19,416 nucleotides of DNA. Source: Flavobacteriales bacterium (GTDB lineage Bacteria; Bacteroidota; Bacteroidia; Flavobacteriales_F; PHOS-HE28). This document shows, in pieces, positions 6,695 to 16,506 of this stretch (the stretch's first letter is position 1; every line of letters starts with the position of its first letter). The DNA is taken from assembly GCA_016703005.1 (NCBI GenBank), contig JADJCX010000032.1, positions 1 through 19,416 on the forward strand, given 5' to 3'. Both the position numbers and the translations under genes were made by a program. The notes beneath the pieces were generated by a model. The model saw only the letters and a program-made list of their open reading frames with translations. It was not told the origin of the DNA and did no database searches.

Positions 6695-9201
6695 CGGGAT
6701 CATCACGCGGCGGGCCTTGCTGCCTTCGAAGGGGCCAAGGATGCCGGCGCTTTCCAGTTGGTCCACAATGCGGCCTGCGCGGTTGTAGCCCAGCTTCAGT
6801 TTGCGTTGGATAAGCGAGGTACTGCCTTGCTGCGTTTGCACGACCAGTCGCGCAGCTTCCTCGAACATGCTGTCGCGATCGCCGTCGTCGTCGATGCCAC
6901 CGCCTTCGCCTTCCTCGGTCGGTACTTCGGGTAGCTGCAGCGCTTCAGGGTAGCCGCGTTGCGCACCGATGAAGTCGGTGATGTTGTCCACCTCCGGCGT
7001 ATCGACGAAGGCGCACTGTATGCGGATCAGGTCGTTGCCGGTGCTCAGCAGCATATCGCCGCGGCCGATCAGCTGGTCGGCGCCGCCCGTATCGAGGATG
7101 GTGCGGCTATCGATCTTGCTCGTTACGCGGAAGGCGATGCGCGCCGGGAAGTTGGCCTTGATGGTACCGGTGATGATGTTGACGCTCGGACGCTGCGTGG
7201 CGATGATGAGGTGGATACCGATGGCGCGGGCCAACTGGGCAAGCCGTGCGATGGGCGTTTCCACTTCGCGGCCGGCCGTCATGATCAGATCAGCGAACTC
7301 GTCCACCACCAGCACGATGTAGGGTAGGAAGCGGTGGCCGTTCTCCGGGTTCAGGCGCCGGCTGACGAACGTGGCGTTGTACTCCTTGATGTTGCGCACC
7401 TGCGCGTTCTTGAGGAGTTCGTAGCGGTCGTCCATCTCGATGCACAGGCTGTTGAGCGTGGCAACCACCTTCTTGGTATCGGTAATGATGGCGTCGCTAT
7501 CGCCGGGCAGCTTGGCCAGGAAGTGCCGCTCGATCTTGTTGAAGAGGGTGAGCTCCACCTTCTTCGGATCCACCAGCACGAACTTGATCTGGCTCGGGTG
7601 CTTCTTGTAGAGCAGCGAAACGAGGATCGCGTTCAAGCCAACGGACTTGCCCTGACCGGTCGCGCCCGCCATGAGCAAGTGCGGCATTTTCGTGAGGTCG
7701 GTCACGAAGGTCTCGTTAGCGATCATCTTGCCCAGCACCAGCGGCAGGTCCATGGTGCTGTTCTGAATTTCTCCCCGGCCAAGAGGCCCCGCATACCCAC
7801 GATCTGTGGTTTGCTGTTGGGCACTTCAATGCCGATGGTGCCCTTGCCGGGGATCGGCGCGATGATGCGGATGCCGAGGGCGGCCAAACTCAGCGCGATG
7901 TCGTCCTCCAGGTTCTTGATCTTGCTGATGCGCACGCCCGCTTCCGGAACGATCTCGTACAACGTTACCGTCGGCCCGATGGTCGCCTCGATCTTGGCAA
8001 TGGCGATGTTGTAGTGGCTGAGCGTCTCGACGATGCGGTCCTTGTTCGCCTCGAGTTCCTCCTTGCTCACGGTGAGTTCCCCGCTTCCGTGGTCCACGAG
8101 TAGGTCCAGCGGTGGCAACTCGTAATCGCTCAGGTCCAACTTCGGGTCGTACTCGCCGAACTCCTGCAGCTTGTTCTCGATCTCGGCTTCGCTCAAGGTC
8201 TTCTCCACGGCGTTGGCCACCACGCTCATACCATCCACCACGATGGGCATGGCGGGGATGATGGGGTCTATGGCCAGATCTTCCGCTTCGGTGGTCTCCA
8301 GTTCCAACTCGAGTTCGCCTTCTTCTTCGGTGTCTTCTTCCTGCTCGGTGGCCTCTACTTCCAGTTCCATTGCAGCGGGCTCTTCCTCCACCGCGTTCGG
8401 GGTGACCATGGCCGGTTGTTCGTTTTCCACAACCTCCATCTTCAAGGAGTTCTTCTTCACCACTTCCATCACCGGTACAGCAGCGCCTACTTCGCTTCCT
8501 TCACCTTCTTCACCCGCATTCACCACCTCCTTCTTCTCGAACAACCGCAACACCCAATCGAACGACGGGTTGAACATGTACATGGTGAAGGCCCCTGCCG
8601 CGAGGAGCAGCACTGCGCCTGCGCCTACCTGTCCCATCATGCTCTGTAGGTGCGCATTGATGGTGGCGCCGATGCCACCGCCCAGGAAGCCAAGCTCGCC
8701 GCGGAAGACGAAACCGAGCAGGGCGGGGAGCCACAACAGGGCCATCAATGTCCAGCGGATCGTTTTGCCTTTGGGCAGCAACCAGGTGCCGAGAAGGATG
8801 CGCACACCGCCGAGGAAACTCCAAAGCACGAAGGCGAACGACGCGATGCCGAACCAACCGTGCATGAATTTGTGCGCGAGCAACGCGCCGAGCTTGCCCA
8901 GCCAATTGTCCACATGCACCTCCTTGCTGAAGAACTCGCTCCACGGGCGCGCCATCAGGTCCTGGTCGCTCTTCCACGTGAAGAGGTAGCTGGCGAAGGC
9001 CGTCAGCAACAGACCGGAGCTGACGATGAGGAAGAGGCCAAAGGCTTTGTGCGTGCGCTCATCGGCCATGAAGCCCTTGAAGCGTGCCCACTTGCTCTCG
9101 CTCTTGGCGTCGCTCTTCTTGCTGGATGAGCGCGTGCGCTTCGGTGCAGGCTCGGGTGTTTCCTCTTCCGCCGCTTCGCGAAGACTGTTCTTGGTGGCCA
9201 C
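6620..9201 (-). CDS. ftsK: DNA translocase FtsK/SpoIIIE
   Basis: This is the septal DNA pump that clears chromosome ends during division. The N-terminus has four membrane segments: AFGLFLIVSSGLLLTAFASY, then one near WFGIASFAFVLWSFLGGV, WTLMALLWLPALLGFVF and GAGAVLLLAAGAFTMYMF. A Glu-rich linker follows (about 8230-8400). Then come the translocase alpha part (PKLDLSDYELPPLDLL onward), Walker A GATGQGKS near 7666, Walker B LVVDEFADL near 7303, and the gamma winged helix (ARLVVQTQQGSTSLIQRKL, GRIVDQLESAGILG). A one-base deletion near 7763-7766 splits the gene; restoring one C gives EKFQNSTMDLPLVLGK, the expected family sequence. The GTG at 9201 (reading MATKNSLREA) is preferred, but the frame is open to 9273 and an ATG at 9233 lies in another frame. 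The length of about 860 residues is normal for Bacteroidota. Confidence 0.95.
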
Positions 9202-9440
9202 TGGAATGCTGTGCTTTCGTTGATGATCGCCATGCACGGAGCGCCCCAAAAAAGGGGACAGGCGCGTACACACGCGAGGCCACCAAATTGCGGCGCTCGC
9301 TAAGGGCTAACGGCCAAGCGGCGCGGCTATGCGAACAGGTCGGGGAAAGGGGCGGGTTCACTGCCAAGGCGCAATAGACGCTGCGGTTCCGCCACGATGG
9401 GGTGTGACCGCTACATGCAAAAGCCGGCCTCCCGTTTTGA

Positions 9441-9461
9441 CCCTGCTCCTCTGGAGCAGGG
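9441..9461 (-). terminator. Hairpin downstream of the lipoprotein gene, possible terminator
   Basis: A 9-base-pair perfect stem (CCCTGCTCC with GGAGCAGGG) around a 3-base loop lies about 40 bases after the lipoprotein stop. No clear U tract follows in either direction, so termination is only suggested by position. Confidence 0.35.
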
Positions 9462-9499
9462 TAGGGATAAGGCGATCAGCAGGGCAATGGCGAGGGTGA

Positions 9500-10214
9500 T
9501 CAGATGCTGAAGGTGCTCAGCACCTCCATCAACTCATAATTCAGCACAGCCGGGGGCACTGCTTCGTGGTCGCGCTTTACCACGAACCTGCTTGGGTCCA
9601 CCTCTCCAGGGGTGATGCTAGTGGCGTCGAGGTGCATGCGCATGCCATATTGCACAATGCTGTAGCGGAGCAGCACACCAGGGATGTCCTTGTACGGCCC
9701 GAACCAGTTGGGGTCTTTCACTTCGATGCGGTCGGTGTACCACAGTTCGATCTCGGGCTGGTCTACAGCATCGTAGATGGCGATGGCTTTTGCAGGATAT
9801 CCGGCAATGGTGTCGGTCTCGTCCGTAAGGAGAAGCACCATGGCCTTTTCCTCTTTCTGTTGAACATGGCCATGTCCTTCTCTTGCAAGTTGCTCACGAG
9901 TTTCTTGCTGAGCACGCTGAGGTGGTAGTCCATCCGGCGCTGTTCGTTGTTCACCATCATGCTCGTTCGGAACACGCCCATGCCTGCACTGAGTTCCGCT
10001 AATTGCTGGTTTTCGTTGAAGGTGAGGGTCGTTTTTTCGGGAAGCATGCCGGCCATCAAGCCATTCGGGTCCTGATCGGGGAAGCTCAGCGCGTATTCGA
10101 TGACCCCGCGCCGATCTTCTGGTGCATGAAACCGCTACTACAGCCATTGGCCAGCATGATGACGGCTGCGCCACCGAAGACCAGCGGTCCGTACTTGACG
10201 ATCATCGTTCGCAT
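9500..10214 (-). CDS. Lipoprotein of an unassigned GLPGLI/DUF4412-like type, frameshifted
   Basis: From ATG at 10214, the leader MRTMIVKYGPLVFGGAAVIM is followed by LANGC, a good lipobox, so the protein is probably membrane-anchored in the periplasm or outer membrane. With a frame change near 10107 (GCGGGG run) it continues GVIEYALSFPDQDPNGL, TTLTFNENQQLAELSAGMG and MDYHLSVLSKKLV. After a second change near 9850 (Lys/Glu codons, A-rich) it reads DTIAGYPAKAIAIYDAV, IELWYTDRIEV and GPYKDIPGVLLRYSIVQYGM, ending at 9500. The order iaGY-x-A-x-KA, then WYTD-x-I, then a Pro-Gly turn resembles GLPGLI and DUF4412 proteins, which are exported Bacteroidota beta proteins of unknown role. The exact family is not certain. 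It is divergent from arginase across a 174-base spacer. Confidence 0.65.
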
Positions 10215-10324
10215 TGTTCGTGCTTGGGTTAGAGTCCGCTTTGAACGCGATCCGGGGTCCTACGGTTCCCGGCCAAGCAAAATGGATTTCCACGCCGCTC
10301 TCTTGGTAGCTCGAACGGAGCCCC

Positions 10325-10354
10325 TTGGGCCCCTGAAGGCCCCGGCTACCTTCG
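10325..10354 (+). promoter_or_regulatory. Possible Bacteroidota-type promoter for the arginase cluster
   Basis: TTG at 10325-10327 and TACCTTCG at 10347-10354 are separated by 19 bases. This is close to the Bacteroidota pattern TTTG / TAnnTTTG. Transcription would start about 30 bases before the arginase ATG at 10389. The short, degenerate motif makes this tentative. Confidence 0.3.
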
Positions 10355-10388
10355 CCACCGCCCGAACCGTATTCGACACGGGCCCACA

Positions 10389-11331
10389 ATGGATCTACGA
10401 TTGATAGAGGCCGCCAGCGAGATCGGGGCGGGAAAACGCGGCGCGAGCATGGGCATGGCCGCTTTGCGCGTTGCTGCTTGGAAACTGGGAAGCGAACTTT
10501 TCGGTCATGCCGAGGAGAGCATTTTGCGCGACGAGAACGATGTGTTGTACGAGGACGACCGCAGCCCGAACGCACACCACATCGACGGGCTTATCCGTTT
10601 CGAGAGCGACTTGGCTTATGAGGTATACAAGTACCTGAGAAACAATGTTTTTCCAATAGTGGTCGGAGGCGACCATTCCATTGCCATCGGCTCGGTTTCG
10701 GGAACCAAAATGGCTTTTCCGGAACAGCGCCTCGGGGTGGTGTGGATCGATGCCCATGCCGACCTCCACAGCCCCTTCACAACGCCCAGCGGAAATGTGC
10801 ACGGGATGCCCTTGGCCCTGCTGATGGATATCGAGAACAAGAAGCAGCGCCGGAACAAGCCCAGGGTGTACACCTTGGATGTGTGGGACCGCCTTCGGAA
10901 GATCGGTTCGAGCGGCCCCAAGTTGCTGCCCAGCGACTTGGTTTTTATCGGGTTAAAGGATTATGAAGCGAAGAGGCGGCTATCATCAAGGAGTTCGGTA
11001 TCAAGGTGATAACGGTGAAAGATGTACGCGAGAAAGGAACTGATGCAGTGGTGAGGGAAACCATGGCCCACCTTACAGCTTGCGGCCGCATTCACGTGAG
11101 TTTCGATGTGGACAGCTTGGACCCATCCATTTCCGTGGGTACGGGCACTCCTGTACCCGACGGTTTGTTCCTAGAGGAGGCCAGTGGATTGCTGGCCGGG
11201 TTCTGCGCCGATGAGAAGACCTCGACCTCGATGTCGTGGGAGATCAACCCGGCGCTCGATCAGGGCAACGCCATGGCTGAGGCCACCTTAACATTTTGGA
11301 ACCGTTGTACCCCATTCTCAGAAACCGATGA
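10389..11331 (+). CDS. rocF: Arginase (ureohydrolase family, Bacteroidota type), frameshifted
   Basis: Hydrolyses arginine to ornithine and urea with a two-manganese centre. The metal ligands are in their family positions: GGDHS (His96), DAHADLH (Asp121, His123, Asp125), and SFDVDSLDP near 11100 with its two Asp. Near the end EINP-x-LD-x-GN-x-MAEA is the usual C-terminal signature of this subgroup. The N-terminus SEIGAGKRGASMG and the stretch TTPSGNVHGMPLA are typical of Bacteroidota arginases, which supports the ATG at 10389. One indel near 10968 must be corrected (giving EEAAIIKEFGIKVITVKDV) and another near 11295 (giving ILEPLYPILRNR and a stop at 11329-11331). That stop overlaps the ctlX start as ATGA, implying translational coupling. 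The gene is first in a plus-strand cluster. Agmatinase is less likely because of the subgroup-specific sequence. Confidence 0.9.
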
Positions 11332-12248
11332 GCCGACAAGCCGCTTCGAACGTCATCTTGATCCGTCCGGTGGGTTTTGGCTACGACCCCGAAACGGCTG
11401 CGAGCAATCCGTTCCAGCACCGCACAAGCGATCCTGAGGTGAAGGCCAAGGCCGAACTGGAGTTCGATGGCCTGATCTCGGCGCTCGACCACTGCGGGGT
11501 TGGTATCACCGTGCTCGACCCCATTGATCCTTCAGCGCCGAACGCAGTGTTCCCCAACAACTGGTTCAGCACCCACGAGGACGGCACGGTGGTGCTCTAC
11601 CCCATGTGTACCCCCAGCCGCCGCCGGAGCGACCGGCAATTGGACGAAGTGCTCGAAACCTCGGGGTTTAAAGTGCGCCGTACGATCGACCTCACCACGT
11701 TGGAGGCCGACGACCGTTACCTCGAGGGCACGGGCAGCTTAGTGATCGACCGTTTGCGGGGCGTTGCTTACGCGCCATGGGCCCGCGCACCACCGAGCGC
11801 GCGGTGAACTACTGGTGCGGTGCCCTGCAATGCGGTCCGGTCCCCTTCTGGCCACCATGGATGGCACGCTCACAGGCCAGCCGGTGTACCACACCAATGT
11901 GCTCTATGAGCATCGGGGAGAAGTTCGCGATGGTGTGCTTGGAGGCCATTCCCCACCCAGTGGAACGGGATGATGTGCACGATGAACTGACGCGTGGCGG
12001 CAAGGAGGTGATCCCATAACCCGGGAGCAGATGATGGGCTACGTGGCCAACCTGCTGCAGGTGTGCAACGCCAAGGGCGAGTCATCTATCCTGCTCTCCG
12101 AAAGCGCCTTCAACCTGCTGGATCCCAACCAGCGGATCGCGCTGGAGCGCCATGGACGCTTGGTGCCGGTGGCGATACCGATCATCGAAGCGGTGGGCGG
12201 CGGCAGCGTGCGGTCACGATCGCCGAGAATTTCCTGCCGAGGCGGTAG
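11328..12248 (+). CDS. ctlX: Citrulline hydrolase-type amidinohydrolase CtlX, frameshifted
   Basis: A member of the guanidino-group-modifying (DDAH/arginine deiminase-like) superfamily, CtlX branch. Visible signatures are IRPVGFGYDPETAASNPFQ (residues 12-30), FPNNWFSTHEDGT (75-87), LEGTGSLV (132-139), a catalytic-His segment GQPVYHTNV near 11880, GEKFAMVCLEAIP near 11925, and the end IIEAVGGGSVR. Family members use His and a C-terminal Cys to attack a ureido or guanidino carbon. Citrulline is the inferred substrate, which would yield ornithine. Frame changes are needed near 11770, 11860, 11905, 12013 (a CCC run) and 12206. At the last site one missing G turns the expected GGGSVRC, with the catalytic Cys, into Arg-Ser; restoring it gives CTIAENFLPRR and the stop at 12248. 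Coupled to arginase by ATGA. Confidence 0.85.
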
Positions 12249-12319
12249 GACCTAGGTTCGAAGCGTCGCCTGAGCTGGTCCCGCGCGCCACTAAAACCTG
12301 TTGCGTTCCTTCGCGGGCG

Positions 12320-14120
12320 ATGTTCCAAGACAGACTTCAAACAGTATTGGTGCCGGCTATCCAGCAGGCCTTCCAGCAATTGTCCAGCAGCGCCTTGGAG
12401 GCCAAGGCGCTAACCTTCCAGCCCACGCGACCTGAGTTCGAGGGCGATGTAACGATCAACGTATTCCCTTTCTCAAGGCCAGCAAGCTCGGTCGGGAGCA
12501 AAACGGCCACCGCCATCGGCGAGCACCCGAAGGCCAACGTGGCCATCGTTGATCGCTTCAATGCGATCAAGGGCTTCCTCAATATCGTGATCGCTGACCG
12601 CTATTGGATGGACTTCCCTTAGGGAGACCAGTTCACGGGACATCCTTCAGTTGGAGCCAACCGAAAGAAGGTGATGGTGGAGGATGCTTCCCCAACACCA
12701 ATAAGCCCCTGCACCGGGGCACATGCAACATATTCTTGGGCCATAGCGTGAGCCGCATTCTGAAGCCTCAGGTAGCGAAGTGGTGCGGCGCGCAAATCAT
12801 CAACGACCGTGGCATCCACATCTGCAAGAGCATGGTGGCTCGGCAGACGTTCGACCGGCGAAACGCCGGAGGGCAGTGGGTTGAAGGGCGATAAGCTGGT
12901 GGGGAAGTACTACGTGGAATTCGACAAGGCCTACAAGCGTGAGGTGGAGGCTTTCATCACTTCAGGAAAAACGAAGGAGGAAGCAGAGAAGGAAGCCCCA
13001 TCCTGCTCGAAGCCCAAGCCATGTTGTTGAAGTGGAAGCGAACGACCCGGCGGTACGCGCGCTTTGGCAGAAGATGAACGGCTGGGTCTACGACGGCTTC
13101 AATGCCACCTATGCGAGGATGGGGGCGGAGTTCGACAAGCTGTACTACGAGAGCCAGACCTATGTGCTCGGCAAAAAACGATATATCGACGGACTGAAGA
13201 AGGGCGTTTTCTGAGAAGGACGGCGCCGTGTGGGTGGACAATACCAAGGAAGGGCTCGATGAGAAAGTGCTGCCGCGCCGCGATGGTACCAGCGTGTACA
13301 TGACGCAGGACATCGGCACCGCGATCAAGCGGTTCGAGGAATCCCGGAGCCTCTCGAAACCGACCTACACCGTCGGGAACGAACAGGACTACCACTTCAA
13401 GGTGCTGTTCATCATCCTCAAGAAGCTCGGCTTCTCTTGGGCAAGCGAGCTCTTCCACCTCAGCTACGGCATGGTGGACCTGCCCAGCGGCAAGATGAAG
13501 AGCCGCGAAGGCACCGTGGTGGATGCCGACGACCTGATGGAGGAGATGGTGAACGAAGCCCGCAAGGCCGGGGAGCAGCTCAGCAAGCTCCGACGACATC
13601 ACGGAGGCTGACAAGGCGAAGCTCTTCGAGCAGATCGGCATGGCCGCTTTGAAGTACTTCCCCGCTGAAGGTGGACCCGAAGAAGCGCATGCTCTTCCGA
13701 TCCCGCTGCCAGCATCGACCTGCAAGGCCATGGGGGCCGTTCATCCAAAATTACACCTATGCGCGGATCAAGAACCTGCCGGTAAGGCCGGAAAATCGGA
13801 ATCGATCAGTATTGGTCGACGAATCGATGCCGTCGTGGCGTTGAGCGGCCCGAAGAGCGCACCGTCATCAAACTCTTGCACCAGTTCCCGGCGGTGCTGC
13901 ACGAATACATACACCTCGACCCATCGTCCATGCCAACCCACACCTGACGAGATTGGTGAAGGCCTACAACAGCTTCACCAAGTGGTCCCCGTACTGAAGG
14001 AGGAAGATCCCACCAAGCGCGACTTCCGCAATAGGTTTTGAGCATATGATAGCGTGGGCGGCCGGAAGAGGCCATGTGGTGCTTGGGCGCGAAATTCTTT
14101 CTGAATGGATCGCATTTTGA
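12320..14120 (+). CDS. argS: Arginyl-tRNA synthetase, many frameshifts
   Basis: Class I synthetase that charges tRNA-Arg. The N-terminal ArgS-specific domain is recognisable (QPTRPEFEGDVTINVFPF, ANVAIVDRFNAIKGFLNIVI). The HIGH region appears as NKPLHRGT near 12700 (expected NKPLHLGH), followed by IINDRGIHICKSMVA. The catalytic domain is well preserved from 12900 to 13600: LVGKYYVEFDKAYKREVEAF, YVLGKKRYIDGLKKGVF, TSVYMTQDIGTAIKRFEESR and YTVGNEQDYHFKVLF. The KMSK-equivalent is KMKSREGTVVDADDL near 13490. The anticodon-binding tail survives as KLLHQFPAVLHEYIHLD and a final LGAKF segment near 14090. At least ten one-base indels are needed, for example near 12475 and 12520. The 3' end is approximate. 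An essential gene with this many breaks indicates sequence error. It follows ctlX by 71 bases, making arginine supply and use adjacent. Confidence 0.9.
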
Positions 14121-15299
14121 TTGGTGACTGGGGCGCTATTTTTTTTGAACGATCGGTGCACGACTGCGGGCGCATTGCAGCGTTGATCGTGGCATGGCCG
14201 TCTTCGTGATCTGTTGCCTCATCGGTTTGGTAGACCCGCTCCCTGTACCGCACCTGTTGGCACTCCAGTCGTGAGGTTGTACCCCCATTTCGCTTGGAAG
14301 TACGCCCATGCGTGTTGCCCGATAAATCGTAAACAACCACCGGTGAACGGGGATAACCTATTGGCGGACCAGCCGATGCGCGCAATTAAGCACGGGTCCT
14401 TCGCCGCTCTAAATACCTGTTGAACGATGGACATTCCGCAATCGTGCCGTTCGTGGCCAGTGGCCATGGGTGGCCACATAAGGCTCTACCGTTTCATGGT
14501 GAAATTACCCAGATGGGACCTTGGCAAAAATATTGATGTGTTGTGGTCAGCGCTTCTTTGGCATCTATCGAGTGATGACTGAAATTGGACTTCCACTCCA
14601 GCGTTATCGCGGCAATGGCGTTGCCGTAGTATCTATTAGCCTTAAGTAGAGGCTCGTACGCTCGTGTTGTCCTTGCCTTCATGGTCATTGCGAAGGAGAA
14701 CATCGGGTTCTGGATATTTCAAGCCAGGTTGCGCTCAGCAACTCGAGCTGCCGCTTCGCGGTGTGGGCATCAAGCTTTGGCATGTGGTCATGCAGGCGGC
14801 GAGGTAGCGCTCGCGTAGAGCACCTTGGTCATATCCGTTATGATGCCTGCATTGGGCCAGGTCCAGGTCAATTCAACATAACCACTACAGCGTATTAGGC
14901 CGTAACGGCGGCGAGATGCATCGAGAACATCTTTTTTTATCCATTCAAGTATTCCCCGCGTTCTTCATGGATGTGCGGGAGAGGCATCCGAAGGCACCAG
15001 CATCAAGCTCAAGTTCTATTTCCTTGCTCATATCCGGCGGTTGGGCGCTGTTGATTGGCTGGCCGTACCTCTGCTGATGTCATCGCGCCGGTGATCACAT
15101 GAAAAGGATGCCCGACAACGCGGGTATGTGGGCTGCTTCGCCCCTATTGCCACGGAGTCCTCGATAATTAATTTCCGCTAGCCGAGTATTCGGTGTAGTC
15201 ATCACACTTGCACTTAAACGGTGGTTGAGCCTGGCGATGGCATGGATGGCGTCACTGACTACTCTCTGGGTTGCGACCTTTTCGCACTCCGGAATTCCC
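14121..15299 (+). other. Unresolved stretch, no gene assigned
   Basis: About 1.2 kb holding only short open frames on both strands (longest about 136 codons, minus strand), none with a recognisable motif or a natural composition over more than 30 residues. Fragments such as GGHIRLYRFMVKLPRWDLGK (plus) and ITLEWKSNFSHHSIDAKEAL (minus, near 14560-14620) are protein-like but contradict each other in strand. T runs at 14139-14146 and 14931-14937 have no convincing stem before them. Given the indel density on both sides, this is probably coding DNA made unreadable by errors, perhaps including the 5' part of the plus-strand gene that follows. Confidence 0.4.
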
Positions 15300-16284
15300 G
15301 GTCGAACATGCCAGCGGCGATGCGAAGTTACCGGCATTCGGTTCTACGGGAACGGCACTACCGTGCGCCGGTTCGATACCGGAAAGTGGATCGTGTGCCA
15401 GCGACCATCCCAAAGGATGCAGCCGTGAGCGCGTTGTCCACTTGTTCCGCCAGCAATCGCGCAGCGCAACCTGTACATGTTCCCGGTGGTGGACAATGCC
15501 GAGTACATCGTCCTGCTGCCCGGGGACCAATCCTTACCCCATGCAATACGATGGGTACGGGCAGCGCACCGATGCCGCTGCGGAGATGATCCGCAATGGC
15601 GCGTTGTGCTCATTGATAGGGAGATAAGGATATCTACGAGGAACTGAAAAGCGAAGAGGCCCGCTTAACCATGTATGCCCGCCCGTCTCGCTACATATCC
15701 GCAAGGCCAAGCTCTGGTTCGTGCGCTTGCGAGATACCGTGTCTTCAAGCCCTTTGCCGGTACCATGGATCAGTTCACTACCTGACACAGCTTTCCAGGT
15801 GGGTGCCCGCCAATCGCAACCTCACTTACAACGACTTTCCCCATCCGCGTTGGGATTACGGCAAACAACAGGTTCTACGCGCACCTGAACGCACCCGCAT
15901 ATCGGCGAGGACCGATAGCTATTTGGAATTCCGGTGTTGCACAAAATGCCCCTCGTTCAAGTGGTAGATGGCCAACCAGAAGCGGTCGAGTTCGCGCTTC
16001 CCAACTTCGATACGTTCACCGGACTTCCGGAGGATCTGGGGTGTCTTCGAAGCCGGAGCAGTATCCGCAGTTCAAAGCTGCGGTCACCCAACGGATGACG
16101 GCGCGACTTTCCCCGCCGGGCTGTTCCGGGATACCCTACCGGGCTTCCTTACTACGTTCCAGCGCGGTGGCAAACTGCTGGTGCGGATGGGATGCCGACC
16201 TATACGCATCAACGCTACCCGTCCTCCCCTCCATCGCGCCGCTCACTGCCCTAGGGCGACATCATCATGTTCGTTGAGTTCTAA
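15300..16284 (+). CDS. Unrecognised protein, heavily frameshifted, 5' end not defined
   Basis: Successive protein-like pieces lie in order on the plus strand, switching frame every 20-60 codons: LYMFPVVDNAEYIVLLPGD (15470-15530), YDGYGQRTDAAAEMIRNG, DKDIYEELKSEEARL (about 15627), KAKLWFVRLRDTV, VFKPFAGTMDQFTT, RWVPANRNLTYNDFPHPRWD (about 15800-15850), FYAHLNAPAYRRGP, PEAVEFALPNFDTFTGLPED (about 15985-16040), PEQYPQFKAAVTQR, DGATFPAGLFRDTLPG, and finally GDIIMFVEF with a stop at 16282-16284. The minus strand gives no comparable series here, so the strand call is fairly safe. I do not recognise the family. The many Trp/Tyr/Pro turns suggest an exported or surface protein, but no signal peptide or sorting tail can be read. 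The gene is convergent with the PorP/SprF gene. Confidence 0.45.
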
Positions 16285-16506
16285 CAATGCCCACGGCAGT
16301 TCAAGGCATTCCGCGAGTTCACGGCATCATGCAATATCGGCCATGGGCCCACATTGCGGCCAGCAATTACTACTTCACACGGCGTTCGTGGTGGGTGGCA
16401 GCGCACCCGCAGATTACACGGCGCTGCATTTCGAGGCGTCTCCGTGTTGCAGGTCGTAATCAGGACTTGGGGCACGCTGCCCTGAACGCCTGTAGCCGGA
16501 CCGCAT

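Noticed and set aside
6959..7327. Plus-strand open frames opposite the FtsK motor domain
   Set aside because: Antisense shadows of a well-supported ATPase domain; no motif of their own.
7750..7770. Programmed ribosomal frameshift in ftsK
   Set aside because: No slippery heptamer or downstream structure is seen, a one-base restoration gives the exact family sequence, and similar breaks occur throughout the window.
8171..8989. Long plus-strand open frame (272 codons, Ser/Thr-rich) opposite ftsK
   Set aside because: It is the complement of the Glu-rich linker and membrane region of ftsK. The Ser runs are antisense of Glu codons, and ftsK has clear domain evidence.
14139..14146. Run of eight T after argS, considered as a terminator
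   Set aside because: No stable GC-rich stem directly precedes it.
14136..14703. Minus-strand short frames after argS as a transposase or small gene
   Set aside because: No catalytic motif or coherent composition; plus-strand fragments in the same place are equally plausible, so no gene was called.
15362..15383. tRNA T-arm-like sequence (GGTTCGATACC with short flanking stem)
   Set aside because: No acceptor stem, anticodon arm or CCA can be placed around it, and it lies inside protein-like sequence reading RRFDTGK.
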